The translations under genes and the position numbers were made by a program. The notes beneath the pieces are model-generated. The model searched no databases and was not told the origin of the DNA. It worked only from the letters and a program-made list of their open reading frames with translations. Of a DNA stretch of 64,000 nt, positions 56,256 through 64,000 are shown in pieces. The DNA is taken from NCBI GenBank assembly GCA_000814665.1, contig JWIH01000010.1:1-64000 (forward strand), given 5' to 3'. Within the stretch, counting starts at the first letter, position 1; every line of letters begins with the position of its first letter. The DNA is from Pseudoalteromonas flavipulchra NCIMB 2033 = ATCC BAA-314 (GTDB lineage Bacteria > Pseudomonadota > Gammaproteobacteria > Enterobacterales > Alteromonadaceae).

Positions 56256-57512
56256 ATGACCATCATCGCACTTGGTATCAATCACAAAACCGCGTCTGTA
56301 GAATTACGTGAAAAAGTGGCGTTTTCTCCAGAACAGCTTACAGAAGCATTGCACCAACTCCAACATTCTTCGCAGTTTAAAGAATCTGTGATTGTGTCGA
56401 CCTGCAATCGAACCGAGATCTATTGTAGCCTTGAGTCTGCTGATCCCCAAGCACTACTCGGTTGGTTGTCAGATTTTCATAACATAGAGCAACGAGACTT
56501 AACAGAAAATGTCTATGTGCATATGAATCAGGATGCGGTGAACCATTTAATGCGAGTTGCCTGCGGTCTTGATTCATTGGTTTTAGGTGAGCCTCAAATT
56601 CTTGGCCAAATTAAACAAGCTTTTAGTACGGCCAAACAACACCATGCAATTCAGCCAACATTTGAGCGTTTATTCCAAAAAACTTTTTCGGTGGCGAAGC
56701 AAGTGCGCACCGAAACCGATATTGGTGCAAGTGCTGTCTCAGTGGCGTATGCCGCTGTTAATTTAGCAAAGCATATTTATGGTCAATTGGATAAAACTCA
56801 GGTCTTGTTAATTGGTGCCGGTGAAACAATGGAGTTAGTTGCTAAACACTTATCGCAGCATAATCCAAAGTCAATCACTGTCGCGAACCGCACAATTGAG
56901 CGCGCACAAAACCTAGCAAAAGAAGTTGGCGGCAGTGTTATTTCACTGGCACAGTTGCCAGATGCGCTACCAAGTGCAGACATTGTTATTAGTTCAACTG
57001 CGAGCACCTTACCAATTATCGGTAAGGGAGTGGTCGAGCAAGCGCTTAAAAAACGTCGCCATAAACCCATGTTATTTATCGATATCGCGGTGCCTCGCGA
57101 TATCGAAAGCCAAGTGTCAGAGTTGGATGCTGCATATCTTTATTCAGTTGATGACTTGCAGGCGATAGTCAATGAAAACTTGGCCAGTCGTGAACAAGCG
57201 GCCATTGAAGCGCAGCAGATCATCGATGTACGCACGCAAGAGTTTTCCGAGTGGCAACGTTCGCTGCATTCAGTGGATGTGATTAGGCAGTATCGCCAAA
57301 GCGCGCAAGAAATTAAAAATGAGCTCGTGGACAAAGCAATAAATCAGCTACAATCGGGCAAAGAAGCAGATAAAATTATTATTGAATTAGCAAATAAGCT
57401 GAGTAATCGACTAACACACGCACCAACACGCGCCATTCAAGAGGCTGCGAAAGAAGGCGATATAGATAAGTTAGCGCAACTCAAGCAAACATTAGGTATT
57501 GAGCAGGAATAA
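56256..57512 (+). CDS. hemA: Glutamyl-tRNA reductase
   Basis: A 418-residue enzyme that reduces Glu-tRNA to glutamate-1-semialdehyde, the first committed step of C5 haem synthesis. LGINHKTASVELREK and VIVSTCNRTE hold the catalytic Cys50; GLDSLVLGEPQILGQIK and the NADPH site LLIGAGETMELVAKHL follow, then a helical dimerisation domain. Divergent from lolB with a short intergenic region, and seven bases before prfA, as in E. coli. Confidence 0.97.
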   Translation: MTIIALGINHKTASVELREKVAFSPEQLTEALHQLQHSSQFKESVIVSTCNRTEIYCSLESADPQALLGWLSDFHNIEQRDLTENVYVHMNQDAVNHLMRVACGLDSLVLGEPQILGQIKQAFSTAKQHHAIQPTFERLFQKTFSVAKQVRTETDIGASAVSVAYAAVNLAKHIYGQLDKTQVLLIGAGETMELVAKHLSQHNPKSITVANRTIERAQNLAKEVGGSVISLAQLPDALPSADIVISSTASTLPIIGKGVVEQALKKRRHKPMLFIDIAVPRDIESQVSELDAAYLYSVDDLQAIVNENLASREQAAIEAQQIIDVRTQEFSEWQRSLHSVDVIRQYRQSAQEIKNELVDKAINQLQSGKEADKIIIELANKLSNRLTHAPTRAIQEAAKEGDIDKLAQLKQTLGIEQE

Positions 57513-57519
57513 CGTGTAA

Positions 57520-58608
57520 ATGAAAGAGTCTGTATATCGTAAGTTAGAAACCTTAGTAGAGCGCTATGAAGAAGTTCAAGCGATGCTAAGCTCGCCTGAG
57601 GTGATTAGCGATCAGAACCGCTTTCGCGCCTTGTCAAAAGAGTTTTCAGAATTGGAAGACGTAGTTAAAGCGTTTACAGCCTACCAGCAGGCTCAGGAAG
57701 ACGTCGCAACTGCTGAAGAAATGCTAAAAGACTCAGATCCAGACATGCGTGAAATGGCACAGGAAGAGTATAAAGAAGCAAAAGCTGCCATTGCTGCGCT
57801 TGAAGATGACCTTCAAGTATTGATGTTACCCAAAGATCCAAAAGACAATAACAACGTATTCTTGGAAGTGCGTGCGGGAACTGGTGGTGATGAAGCCGCG
57901 ATTTTCGCTGGTGATTTATTCCGTATGTATAGCCGCTATGCAGAAACGCAAAAGTGGCGTGTTGAAATCGTGAGCGCTAACGAAGGCGAGCACGGTGGCT
58001 ATAAAGAAGTTATTGCTAATATTAGTGGCGATGGTGTTTATGGCAAACTTAAGTTTGAATCTGGCGCTCACCGTGTACAACGTGTGCCTGAAACCGAATC
58101 TCAAGGCCGTGTTCACACCTCTGCATGTACGGTTGCCGTGATGGCAGAGATCCCAGAAGCAGAAGCAATCGAAATTAATCCATCTGACCTAAAAGTGGAT
58201 ACTTTCCGTGCTTCGGGCGCAGGTGGTCAGCACGTAAACAAAACCGATTCTGCTATTCGTATCACTCACTTGCCGACAGGCGTTGTGGTTGAATGTCAGG
58301 ACGAACGTTCACAACATAAAAACAGAGCGAAAGCACTGTCTGTACTAAGTGCGCGCTTACAGCAAGCAGAAGATGAAAAACGTGCAGCGGCAGAAGCTTC
58401 TGAACGTCGTAATCTAGTAGGTAGCGGTGACCGCTCTGAGCGTATTCGTACTTACAACTTCCCGCAGGGCCGTATTACCGATCACCGTATCAACTTGACG
58501 CTATATCGCCTAAATGAAGTGATCTCAGGTGAGCTGGGTGCTGTTATCGATCCGCTGGTTATTGAATATCAGGCTGATCTACTAGCAGCAATGAGCGAAA
58601 GCGATTAA
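57520..58608 (+). CDS. prfA: Peptide chain release factor 1
   Basis: A 362-residue class I release factor reading UAA and UAG. The catalytic GGQ is at 235-237 ([13 protein letters not shown]), preceded by the codon-recognition domain with [14 protein letters not shown]. The Gln in GGQ is the substrate of PrmC, encoded next. The stop and the prmC start share one base (TAATG). Confidence 0.98.
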   Translation: MKESVYRKLETLVERYEEVQAMLSSPEVISDQNRFRALSKEFSELEDVVKAFTAYQQAQEDVATAEEMLKDSDPDMREMAQEEYKEAKAAIAALEDDLQVLMLPKDPKDNNNVFLEVRAGTGGDEAAIFAGDLFRMYSRYAETQKWRVEIVSANEGEHGGYKEVIANISGDGVYGKLKFESGAHRVQRVPETESQGRVHTSACTVAVMAEIPEAEAIEINPSDLKVDTFRASGAGGQHVNKTDSAIRITHLPTGVVVECQDERSQHKNRAKALSVLSARLQQAEDEKRAAAEASERRNLVGSGDRSERIRTYNFPQGRITDHRINLTLYRLNEVISGELGAVIDPLVIEYQADLLAAMSESD

Positions 58609-59450
58609 TGCCAACACTTAACATTGCCCAAGCCGTTGCTTGGGCAACCTCTGAACTGTTACCACACTCCGAGTCAGCAAAGCTCGATAGCGAAGTGTTA
58701 TTACTCCATGTTATCGATAAAAACCGCACTTATCTCTTTACTTGGCCCGAAGCTGAGCTTTCTACACTAGAGCAGCAACGATTCGAAGAATGTATCGCAC
58801 GCCGTGTTACGGGAGAGCCAGTCGCACACATCACAGGTCAAAGAGAATTCTGGAGCCTGCCTTTAAAAGTCAACAACAGCACACTTATTCCAAGACCTGA
58901 TACTGAAACACTGGTTGAGCATGTTTTAACACTCAATATGCCAAATGACGCTCAAGTGCTAGACTTAGGCACAGGCACTGGCGCGATTGCACTGGCGTTG
59001 GCGAGTGAATATCCAGCTTGGCAAATCACCGCAGTAGATGCTTCAGCAGACGCCGTGGCGCTTGCAAAGTCTAATCAATCTCAGTTGGGCTTTAAGAACG
59101 TGTCGATTTTGCAAAGTGATTGGTTTAGTGCAGTTGCAGAGCAACAGTTTGATTTGATTGTGAGTAATCCACCTTATATTGATGAAGCCGATCACCACTT
59201 ATCACAAGGGGATGTGAGATTTGAACCGCTCAGTGCGCTGGTCGCGGATGACCATGGCTATGCGGATATTTTTCATATCATCAGGACGGCTAAGCTATAT
59301 CTGAACTCGGGGGGATATTTGCTACTTGAACATGGCTTTGAGCAAGCAGATAAGATCCAACAGTTTTTTGCAGAAATGGCGTATATTAATATACTTACAA
59401 TAAAAGATATGGCAGGGTGTGATAGAGTGACGTTGGCAATGTTGCCGTAA
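58608..59450 (+). CDS. prmC: Release factor glutamine methyltransferase
   Basis: A 280-residue SAM-dependent N5-glutamine methyltransferase for release factors. An N-terminal helical domain recognises RF1/RF2; the C-terminal Rossmann domain has VLDLGTGTGAIALALA (SAM) and the catalytic NPPY at 187-190. PRPDTETLV is the typical linker. Coupled to prfA by one-base overlap. Confidence 0.96.
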   Translation: MPTLNIAQAVAWATSELLPHSESAKLDSEVLLLHVIDKNRTYLFTWPEAELSTLEQQRFEECIARRVTGEPVAHITGQREFWSLPLKVNNSTLIPRPDTETLVEHVLTLNMPNDAQVLDLGTGTGAIALALASEYPAWQITAVDASADAVALAKSNQSQLGFKNVSILQSDWFSAVAEQQFDLIVSNPPYIDEADHHLSQGDVRFEPLSALVADDHGYADIFHIIRTAKLYLNSGGYLLLEHGFEQADKIQQFFAEMAYINILTIKDMAGCDRVTLAMLP

Positions 59451-59497
59451 AGTCATGAACTCACACGAAAGTTAGGCGCTTCAATAGGATCCGCAAT

Positions 59498-61039
59498 ATG
59501 GATGATTTTTTGTTTTCAGACGAACCCGCTGACGTAGTTGAACCTGAAAAAGTAGGCACTTGGAAGGTTATTATTGTCGATGATGAGCCCGAAGTGCATG
59601 CAGTGACAAAGTTAGCACTGAGTGACTTTGAGTTTCAAAAAAAGCGTCTGGAATTTATTAGCGCTTATTCGGGTGAAGAAGCAAAGAAAATCGTCGATGC
59701 CAACCCCGATGCTGCGGTGGTGTTACTGGATGTTGTCATGGAAACCGACGATGCTGGTTTGCAGGTCGCAAAATACATTCGTGAAACCGCCAAAAACAAT
59801 CATATCCGTATCATTTTAAGAACTGGTCAGCCGGGTCAAGCGCCTGAACGCCAAGTTATCGTGAACTACGATATCAACGACTATAAATCAAAAACAGAAC
59901 TCACCGCGCAAAAGCTCTTTACTGTAGTCATGTCGAGTTTACGTTCATATCGTGACATTCTCGCCATCGATCAATCAAGACAAGGGCTTGAGAAAATCAT
60001 TAAAGCCTCTCGCGATATTTTTGCTACTCACTCAATTGAGAGTTTTATTGAGGGGGTGTTACAGCAACTCACTTCGCTAATAGGCACGGTCGACCAAGCC
60101 ATGTATGCAACGTCACTTGCGGCGGGTAAAGAAGCTGGCCAAACGAACGATCAACTGGTTGTATTTGCGGGGCGTGGAGAGTTTGAAAGTAGCGAAGGTA
60201 AGCCGATTTCTGAAGTGCTTAGCAGCGACCAAATGGATGCTTGCTTAAAAGCACTACAAGATAAAGACATTGTATATAAAGATAATTATCTATTCGCCTA
60301 TTGCTCCAGTGACTATAACCACGCCTCCATGCTATTTGTGTCTGGTATTCCTGAGTTCTTAACCGAAACTCAGCGTCATTTAATTGATATTTTTGCTCAG
60401 AATATGCAATTGGCGTACGAAAATGTACAGCTACAAGCCGAGATTGAAGATACCCAGCAAGAACTGGTGATCCGTTTAAGTGAAGCGCTTGAGCTTCATT
60501 CCACCAATACCGGCAACCATGTTAAGCGCGTTGCATATCTTTGCCATACGCTTGCCAAAGAAATGGGTCTTTCTGATAAAGAAGCTGAGCTGGTGAAAAT
60601 GGCGTCACCACTGCACGATGTGGGTAAAGTTGGAATTCCTGACGCGATTTTAAATAAGCCTAGCAAGCTGGATGACGAAGAGTGGAAAGTCATGCAAACC
60701 CATACAGACAAAGGCTTTGACTTGTTAAAAGATTCTCGCCGTGAGATTGTCAGTGCGGGCGCACTAATCGCTCGAGACCACCATGAAAAATGGGATGGTA
60801 GCGGTTATCCGAAAGGTAAAAAAGGTGATGAAATACACCTTTATGGTCGCATCGTAGCACTAGCTGATGTGTATGATGCCTTACGCCATAAACGTTGCTA
60901 CAAAGAGGCATGGAGCCAAGAAGAAGCGCAAAAAGAGATCACTGCGCAAAAGGGAAAACACTTTGACCCCAAACTCGTAGATGTATTCAACCGTTGTATT
61001 AATGAGTTAGAATTGATCCTACAACGTTTCCCTGATTAG
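59498..61039 (+). CDS. Response regulator with DUF3369 and HD-GYP c-di-GMP phosphodiesterase domain
   Basis: A 513-residue cytoplasmic protein. A receiver domain (~22-150: VIIVDDEPEVH with acidic pocket, VVLLDVVME with the phospho-acceptor Asp, and the K of DYKSKTEL) is followed by a DUF3369 sensory-like region (~150-320) and an HD-GYP domain (~325-505) with HD at 373-374 (HDVGKVG), a second HxxxH-type site ARDHHEKWDGSGYP, and GYP from 436. Such proteins hydrolyse c-di-GMP on phosphorylation. It has no adjacent kinase; it lies between prmC and sirB2, interrupting the E. coli-type order. Confidence 0.9.
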   Translation: MDDFLFSDEPADVVEPEKVGTWKVIIVDDEPEVHAVTKLALSDFEFQKKRLEFISAYSGEEAKKIVDANPDAAVVLLDVVMETDDAGLQVAKYIRETAKNNHIRIILRTGQPGQAPERQVIVNYDINDYKSKTELTAQKLFTVVMSSLRSYRDILAIDQSRQGLEKIIKASRDIFATHSIESFIEGVLQQLTSLIGTVDQAMYATSLAAGKEAGQTNDQLVVFAGRGEFESSEGKPISEVLSSDQMDACLKALQDKDIVYKDNYLFAYCSSDYNHASMLFVSGIPEFLTETQRHLIDIFAQNMQLAYENVQLQAEIEDTQQELVIRLSEALELHSTNTGNHVKRVAYLCHTLAKEMGLSDKEAELVKMASPLHDVGKVGIPDAILNKPSKLDDEEWKVMQTHTDKGFDLLKDSRREIVSAGALIARDHHEKWDGSGYPKGKKGDEIHLYGRIVALADVYDALRHKRCYKEAWSQEEAQKEITAQKGKHFDPKLVDVFNRCINELELILQRFPD

Positions 61040-61047
61040 AGAATAAT

Positions 61048-61422
61048 ATGGATTACATGGCGTTAAAACATACGCACTTACTATTTGTGGTATTGAGCAT
61101 AGTGCTATTTTACACTCGCGCGTTTTCGCGTTTGGGTTCAGGTAAATTAGCAACAAACAAAGGCGTGTTTATTACCAGCCACAGTGTAGACACTTTACTG
61201 TTAGTTACAGCAGTTATTTTGGCGGTAACGGCGGGGCTCAATCCTGCACAACAACCTTGGCTACTACAAAAAATCGTATTGGTGTTTGGTTATATCGCAT
61301 TGGGCTTTGTAATTGCAAAAGCAAGTGTTAAAAAGACCAAATATTTGGCGCTAGGCGCTGCAACATTGGTACTAATGGCCATCGCGCATCTCGCCGTAAG
61401 CAAGCAAGGCTTCTTTGCTTAA
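61048..61422 (+). CDS. sirB2: SirB2 family membrane protein
   Basis: A 124-residue protein with four membrane helices. The HTHLLFVVLSIVLFYTRAF start and HSVDTLLLVTAVILAV helix are typical of the SirB/SirB2 family, named as a regulator of invasion genes in Salmonella although the biochemical function is unknown. Located nine bases after the HD-GYP gene. Its place before sirB1 and kdsA matches the prfA-prmC-sirB2-sirB1-kdsA order. Confidence 0.85.
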   Translation: MDYMALKHTHLLFVVLSIVLFYTRAFSRLGSGKLATNKGVFITSHSVDTLLLVTAVILAVTAGLNPAQQPWLLQKIVLVFGYIALGFVIAKASVKKTKYLALGAATLVLMAIAHLAVSKQGFFA

Positions 61423-61434
61423 GCATTTCAATTG

Positions 61435-61463
61435 GCGCTTGGTTTATCACCGAGCGCTTCTAT
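61435..61463 (+). terminator. Weak terminator-like hairpin after sirB2
   Basis: GCGCTTGG/CCGAGCGC, an 8-bp stem with one G-T pair and a 7-base loop, followed by TTCTAT. The U-tract is poor. Confidence 0.4.
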
Positions 61464-61571
61464 ATCTCCATAATAAGTAAACATTTTTACTATTTCAGCG
61501 AACGATAGATTGGTATTACTAAATTTCCCCCCTTGGGAATATGACAAAAAGTGGTAAACTAGTCGTTCTAA

Positions 61572-62438
61572 ATGAAAGCAATTCAAGAGAAACCGAATTC
61601 TATGAAGAATGATATCTGGTTAGATGAGAATGACTTATCTCTCGATGACAATTCAGATGCATTTTCCTATCCGCCGTTGATCCGTTGTATCAAGGCTGAG
61701 CAAAGTTGGGATGCACAAGCTGACACCAATGAAACTTTGTGTCAGTTAGCGGAGCTTGAATTTGCCGTGGATGAAATTCGCCATAAGCATGCAAACAATC
61801 ATAAATGTTTGGATGAAATCTTAGACGCTTTTTATACCTTGTGGCTATTCAGTGGTAGCAGTCAAAAGGTGCCTGAATATAAGCTCAATAGCGTTTGTTA
61901 TGCACTTTCTATGCGCAGTGGCACCAATACCGCACTGGGTCTTGTCTTAGTGCATCTGCTTGAACGAGCGAAATTAGAGGCAAGCCTTGCTCTAAGCCAA
62001 GGGGAGATTGTCGTGCACGTCGCTTTTAGCGAAGAAGAAGGTTATGTCATTGAACCAAGTTCAGGCCACCAGAGCTGGTACATAATTCCAGAAAACGAAA
62101 ACAATCAAGACAAAGAGCAAGAAAAAGACCAAGAGCCGATGGAGCTTATTTTTAACGAAGAGTCGTTAAAGCTTTATTTGTCTCAGCAAAAATGGGCGTT
62201 TATTGCGGCAGAAAAGTTTGGTCACGCGCTAAGTTGCGTCGAGCAGTTGATGGATATCTTAGGCGATGATCCTTATGAACGTCGTGATAGAGGCTATCTA
62301 CTCAACCAATTAAACTGTCCGAAGATGGCAAAAGATGACTTACAATTTTTTGTTGATGAATGTCCGGACGACCCAACCATTGAAGTGATCCAGCATCAGA
62401 TCAAAGAGTTGGCCGATCATAATAATATTTTGCATTAA
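61572..62438 (+). CDS. sirB1: SirB1-like protein (transglutaminase-like with TPR-like tail)
   Basis: Cytoplasmic protein of ~280 residues. The middle part (LDEILDAFYTLWLFSGSSQKVPEYKLNSVCYALSMRSGTNTAL, shortened in reading to LNSVCYALSMRSGT) matches the SirB1 transglutaminase-like core, with Cys in a position where a catalytic thiol would be. A Gln/Glu/Lys-rich insert (ENENNQDKEQEKDQE) precedes a C-terminal TPR-like tail (GDDPYERRDRGYLLNQL, MAKDDLQFFVDECPDDP). The start is uncertain: ATG at 61572 or, ten codons later, at 61602. Role unknown; synteny with sirB2 and kdsA supports the name. Confidence 0.8.
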   Translation: MKAIQEKPNSMKNDIWLDENDLSLDDNSDAFSYPPLIRCIKAEQSWDAQADTNETLCQLAELEFAVDEIRHKHANNHKCLDEILDAFYTLWLFSGSSQKVPEYKLNSVCYALSMRSGTNTALGLVLVHLLERAKLEASLALSQGEIVVHVAFSEEEGYVIEPSSGHQSWYIIPENENNQDKEQEKDQEPMELIFNEESLKLYLSQQKWAFIAAEKFGHALSCVEQLMDILGDDPYERRDRGYLLNQLNCPKMAKDDLQFFVDECPDDPTIEVIQHQIKELADHNNILH

Positions 62439-62474
62439 AAATAGTTATATAAAAAATAATAACAGCGAGGATTT

Positions 62475-63725
62475 ATGGAGCAAAGCGCTGCGCTCGTTAC
62501 CAATAACGCGGTAATTATGGGCCTATTGGCCGTTATTCTGGGATTTGTTTTTTACACATCGAGTCAAAAAAGCGGAGTTTGGGCAAAGTTTTACAAGTAC
62601 GTGCCAGCGCTGTTGATGTGTTATTTCTTACCATCTCTGTTAAATACCTTTGGTATCGTTGATGGCAACAATAACGATGTTTACACGGTAGCAAAGTATT
62701 ATCTGTTACCCGCTTGTTTGGTGTTATTGACACTGAGTATTGACCTAAAATCGATAGCGGCTTTGGGTAAAAAGGCGATTATCATGTTCCTAACGGGAAC
62801 GGTGGGTGTGGTGATTGGTGGCCCGATTGCGCTTTTACTTACTGCTACCTTTATGCCTGAGCTACTAGGTGTAACTGGCCCAGAAGCTGTATGGCGTGGT
62901 ATGGCCGCGCTTGCAGGAAGCTGGATTGGTGGTGGTGCCAATATGGTGGCGATGAAAGAGATTTACGGCGCAGGCGGAGAAATCTTCACCATCATGGTAA
63001 CGGTTGATATTGTAGTCGCAAACTTGTGGATGGCGTGCTTGCTCTATATGGCGGCGCGTAATAAAGAAATTGATGCGCGAACCGGGGCGGATACTTCTTC
63101 AATCAACCGCCTAATTGACAAAGTACAAGCATTTGAAGCAGAGCACGCAAGAAAACCCGAACTCAAAGATTTGATGATCCTAGTTGGTTTTGCTTTTGGT
63201 GCAACGGGGCTTGCGCATTTTGCTGCGGACTTACTGGTGCCATTTTTTAGTAGTAACTACCCAGAGCTGAAGAAGTTCTCTCTTCACAGCAAACTGTTTT
63301 GGATCATTGTCCTCGTTACAACCATAGGTCTAGCACTTTCGTTTACCAAAGCACGTCAATATGAAGCGGTTGGCGCGTCAAAAATTGGCTCGAGCTTTTT
63401 ATATATTTTAGTAGCAACCATTGGTCTACACATGGATATCACCAAAATTGTTGAGGCGCCTAAATACGTTGTTATTGGTGTTATTTGGATGGCCGTGCAT
63501 GTTGGTTTGTTATTTATCGTTGCTAAATTAATTAAAGCACCTGTGTTTTATGTTGCCGTGGGCAGTAAAGCAAACATTGGTGGTGCGGCATCTGCGCCGG
63601 TGGTGGCCTCGGCGTTCCACCCAGCGCTTGCTCCGGTCGGTGTGTTACTGGCGGTGCTTGGTTATGCCCTTGGTACTTATATGGCTTGGTTATGCGGACA
63701 ATTGCTTCGTGTAATAGGCAGCTAA
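62475..63725 (+). CDS. DUF819 family membrane protein (YjcL-like transporter)
   Basis: A 416-residue inner-membrane protein with about 11 helices. The fold and motifs (LPACLVLLTLSIDLKSIAALG, GSWIGGGANMVAMKEIYG and the C-terminal GGAASAPVVASAF) are those of the DUF819/YjcL family, distantly related to secondary transporters with inverted repeats; GGGANMVA and GSKANIGGAASAP look like the paired half-site motifs. The substrate is unknown. It is inserted between sirB1 and kdsA, 10 bases before kdsA, so probably co-transcribed. Confidence 0.8.
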   Translation: MEQSAALVTNNAVIMGLLAVILGFVFYTSSQKSGVWAKFYKYVPALLMCYFLPSLLNTFGIVDGNNNDVYTVAKYYLLPACLVLLTLSIDLKSIAALGKKAIIMFLTGTVGVVIGGPIALLLTATFMPELLGVTGPEAVWRGMAALAGSWIGGGANMVAMKEIYGAGGEIFTIMVTVDIVVANLWMACLLYMAARNKEIDARTGADTSSINRLIDKVQAFEAEHARKPELKDLMILVGFAFGATGLAHFAADLLVPFFSSNYPELKKFSLHSKLFWIIVLVTTIGLALSFTKARQYEAVGASKIGSSFLYILVATIGLHMDITKIVEAPKYVVIGVIWMAVHVGLLFIVAKLIKAPVFYVAVGSKANIGGAASAPVVASAFHPALAPVGVLLAVLGYALGTYMAWLCGQLLRVIGS

Positions 63726-63732
63726 AGGATAA

Positions 63733-64000
<268 letters not shown>

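Overview
The window looks like the chromosome of a marine gammaproteobacterium of the Alteromonadales, most likely Pseudoalteromonas. This rests on gene order and protein character: pdhR-aceE-aceF-lpdA with a three-lipoyl AceF, an rnfABCDGE-nth operon, miaB-phoH-ybeY-corC-lnt divergent from ubiF next to a Met/Leu/Gln tRNA array, rplY-pth-ychF, prs-ispE-lolB divergent from hemA-prfA-prmC, and sirB2-sirB1-kdsA. Base composition is moderately AT-rich. The genus call is an inference; no database was searched.

Layout. 1-3.4 kb is accessory: the 3' end of a polymorphic-toxin effector (probably type VI secretion, VgrG-linked, with a C-terminal HNH/GH-E-like nuclease), two overlapping TPR immunity-type genes, a displaced VgrG tail fragment and two 276-bp direct repeats. 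3.4-5.6 kb holds a membrane-anchored HExxH peptidase-like protein and a periplasmic solute-binding-like protein. 5.8-13.2 kb is the pyruvate dehydrogenase locus, with two candidate PdhR operators, a terminator between aceF and lpdA, and a terminator after lpdA. 13.2-20.6 kb carries a CbiB-like gene with mtnN, a DUF2726 protein, two beta-propeller proteins and a PLP-dependent basic amino acid decarboxylase. 20.6-27.7 kb is rnfABCDGE-nth, in which RnfC has a long tandem-repeat tail. 28.3-30.3 kb encodes a membrane protein with degenerate GGDEF and EAL domains. Four identical tRNA-Asn genes follow, behind a textbook stringent-type promoter, and then a 1.2-kb non-coding AT-rich stretch with a good LexA-type palindrome and a pair of inverted DnaA-box-like sites.

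32.1-35.5 kb is a MATE transporter overlapping uvrB. 35.6-41.4 kb is a set of less conserved genes: an outer-membrane barrel, a small membrane protein, a ToxR-like tail-anchored winged-helix protein followed by a sirtuin without zinc cysteines, an unknown protein and a TPR-histidine kinase. 41.6-48.5 kb is the lnt-corC-ybeY-phoH-miaB / ubiF block. 49.4-50.8 kb is an array of 11 tRNA genes (5 Leu, 4 Gln, 2 Met) with three decayed tRNA relics. 51.1-64 kb is a run of housekeeping genes ending in a truncated kdsA.

Repeats are a second theme. Three copies of a ~195-bp palindromic MITE with ACCTGAG ends flanked by TA lie between genes at 13.2, 36.3 and 48.5 kb, with a collapsed relic at 28.3 kb. 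A REP-like element starting with GTAGGAGC is present as a singlet at 20.5 kb and as a 79-bp-period array at 41.4 kb.

Functionally, most of the window is central metabolism, redox transport, translation and RNA maturation, and envelope biogenesis. The most likely places for something undescribed are the toxin/immunity island with its repeats, the ToxR-like/zinc-less sirtuin pair, and the regulatory stretch at 31-32 kb. No CRISPR array, prophage, integrase or rRNA gene was seen.
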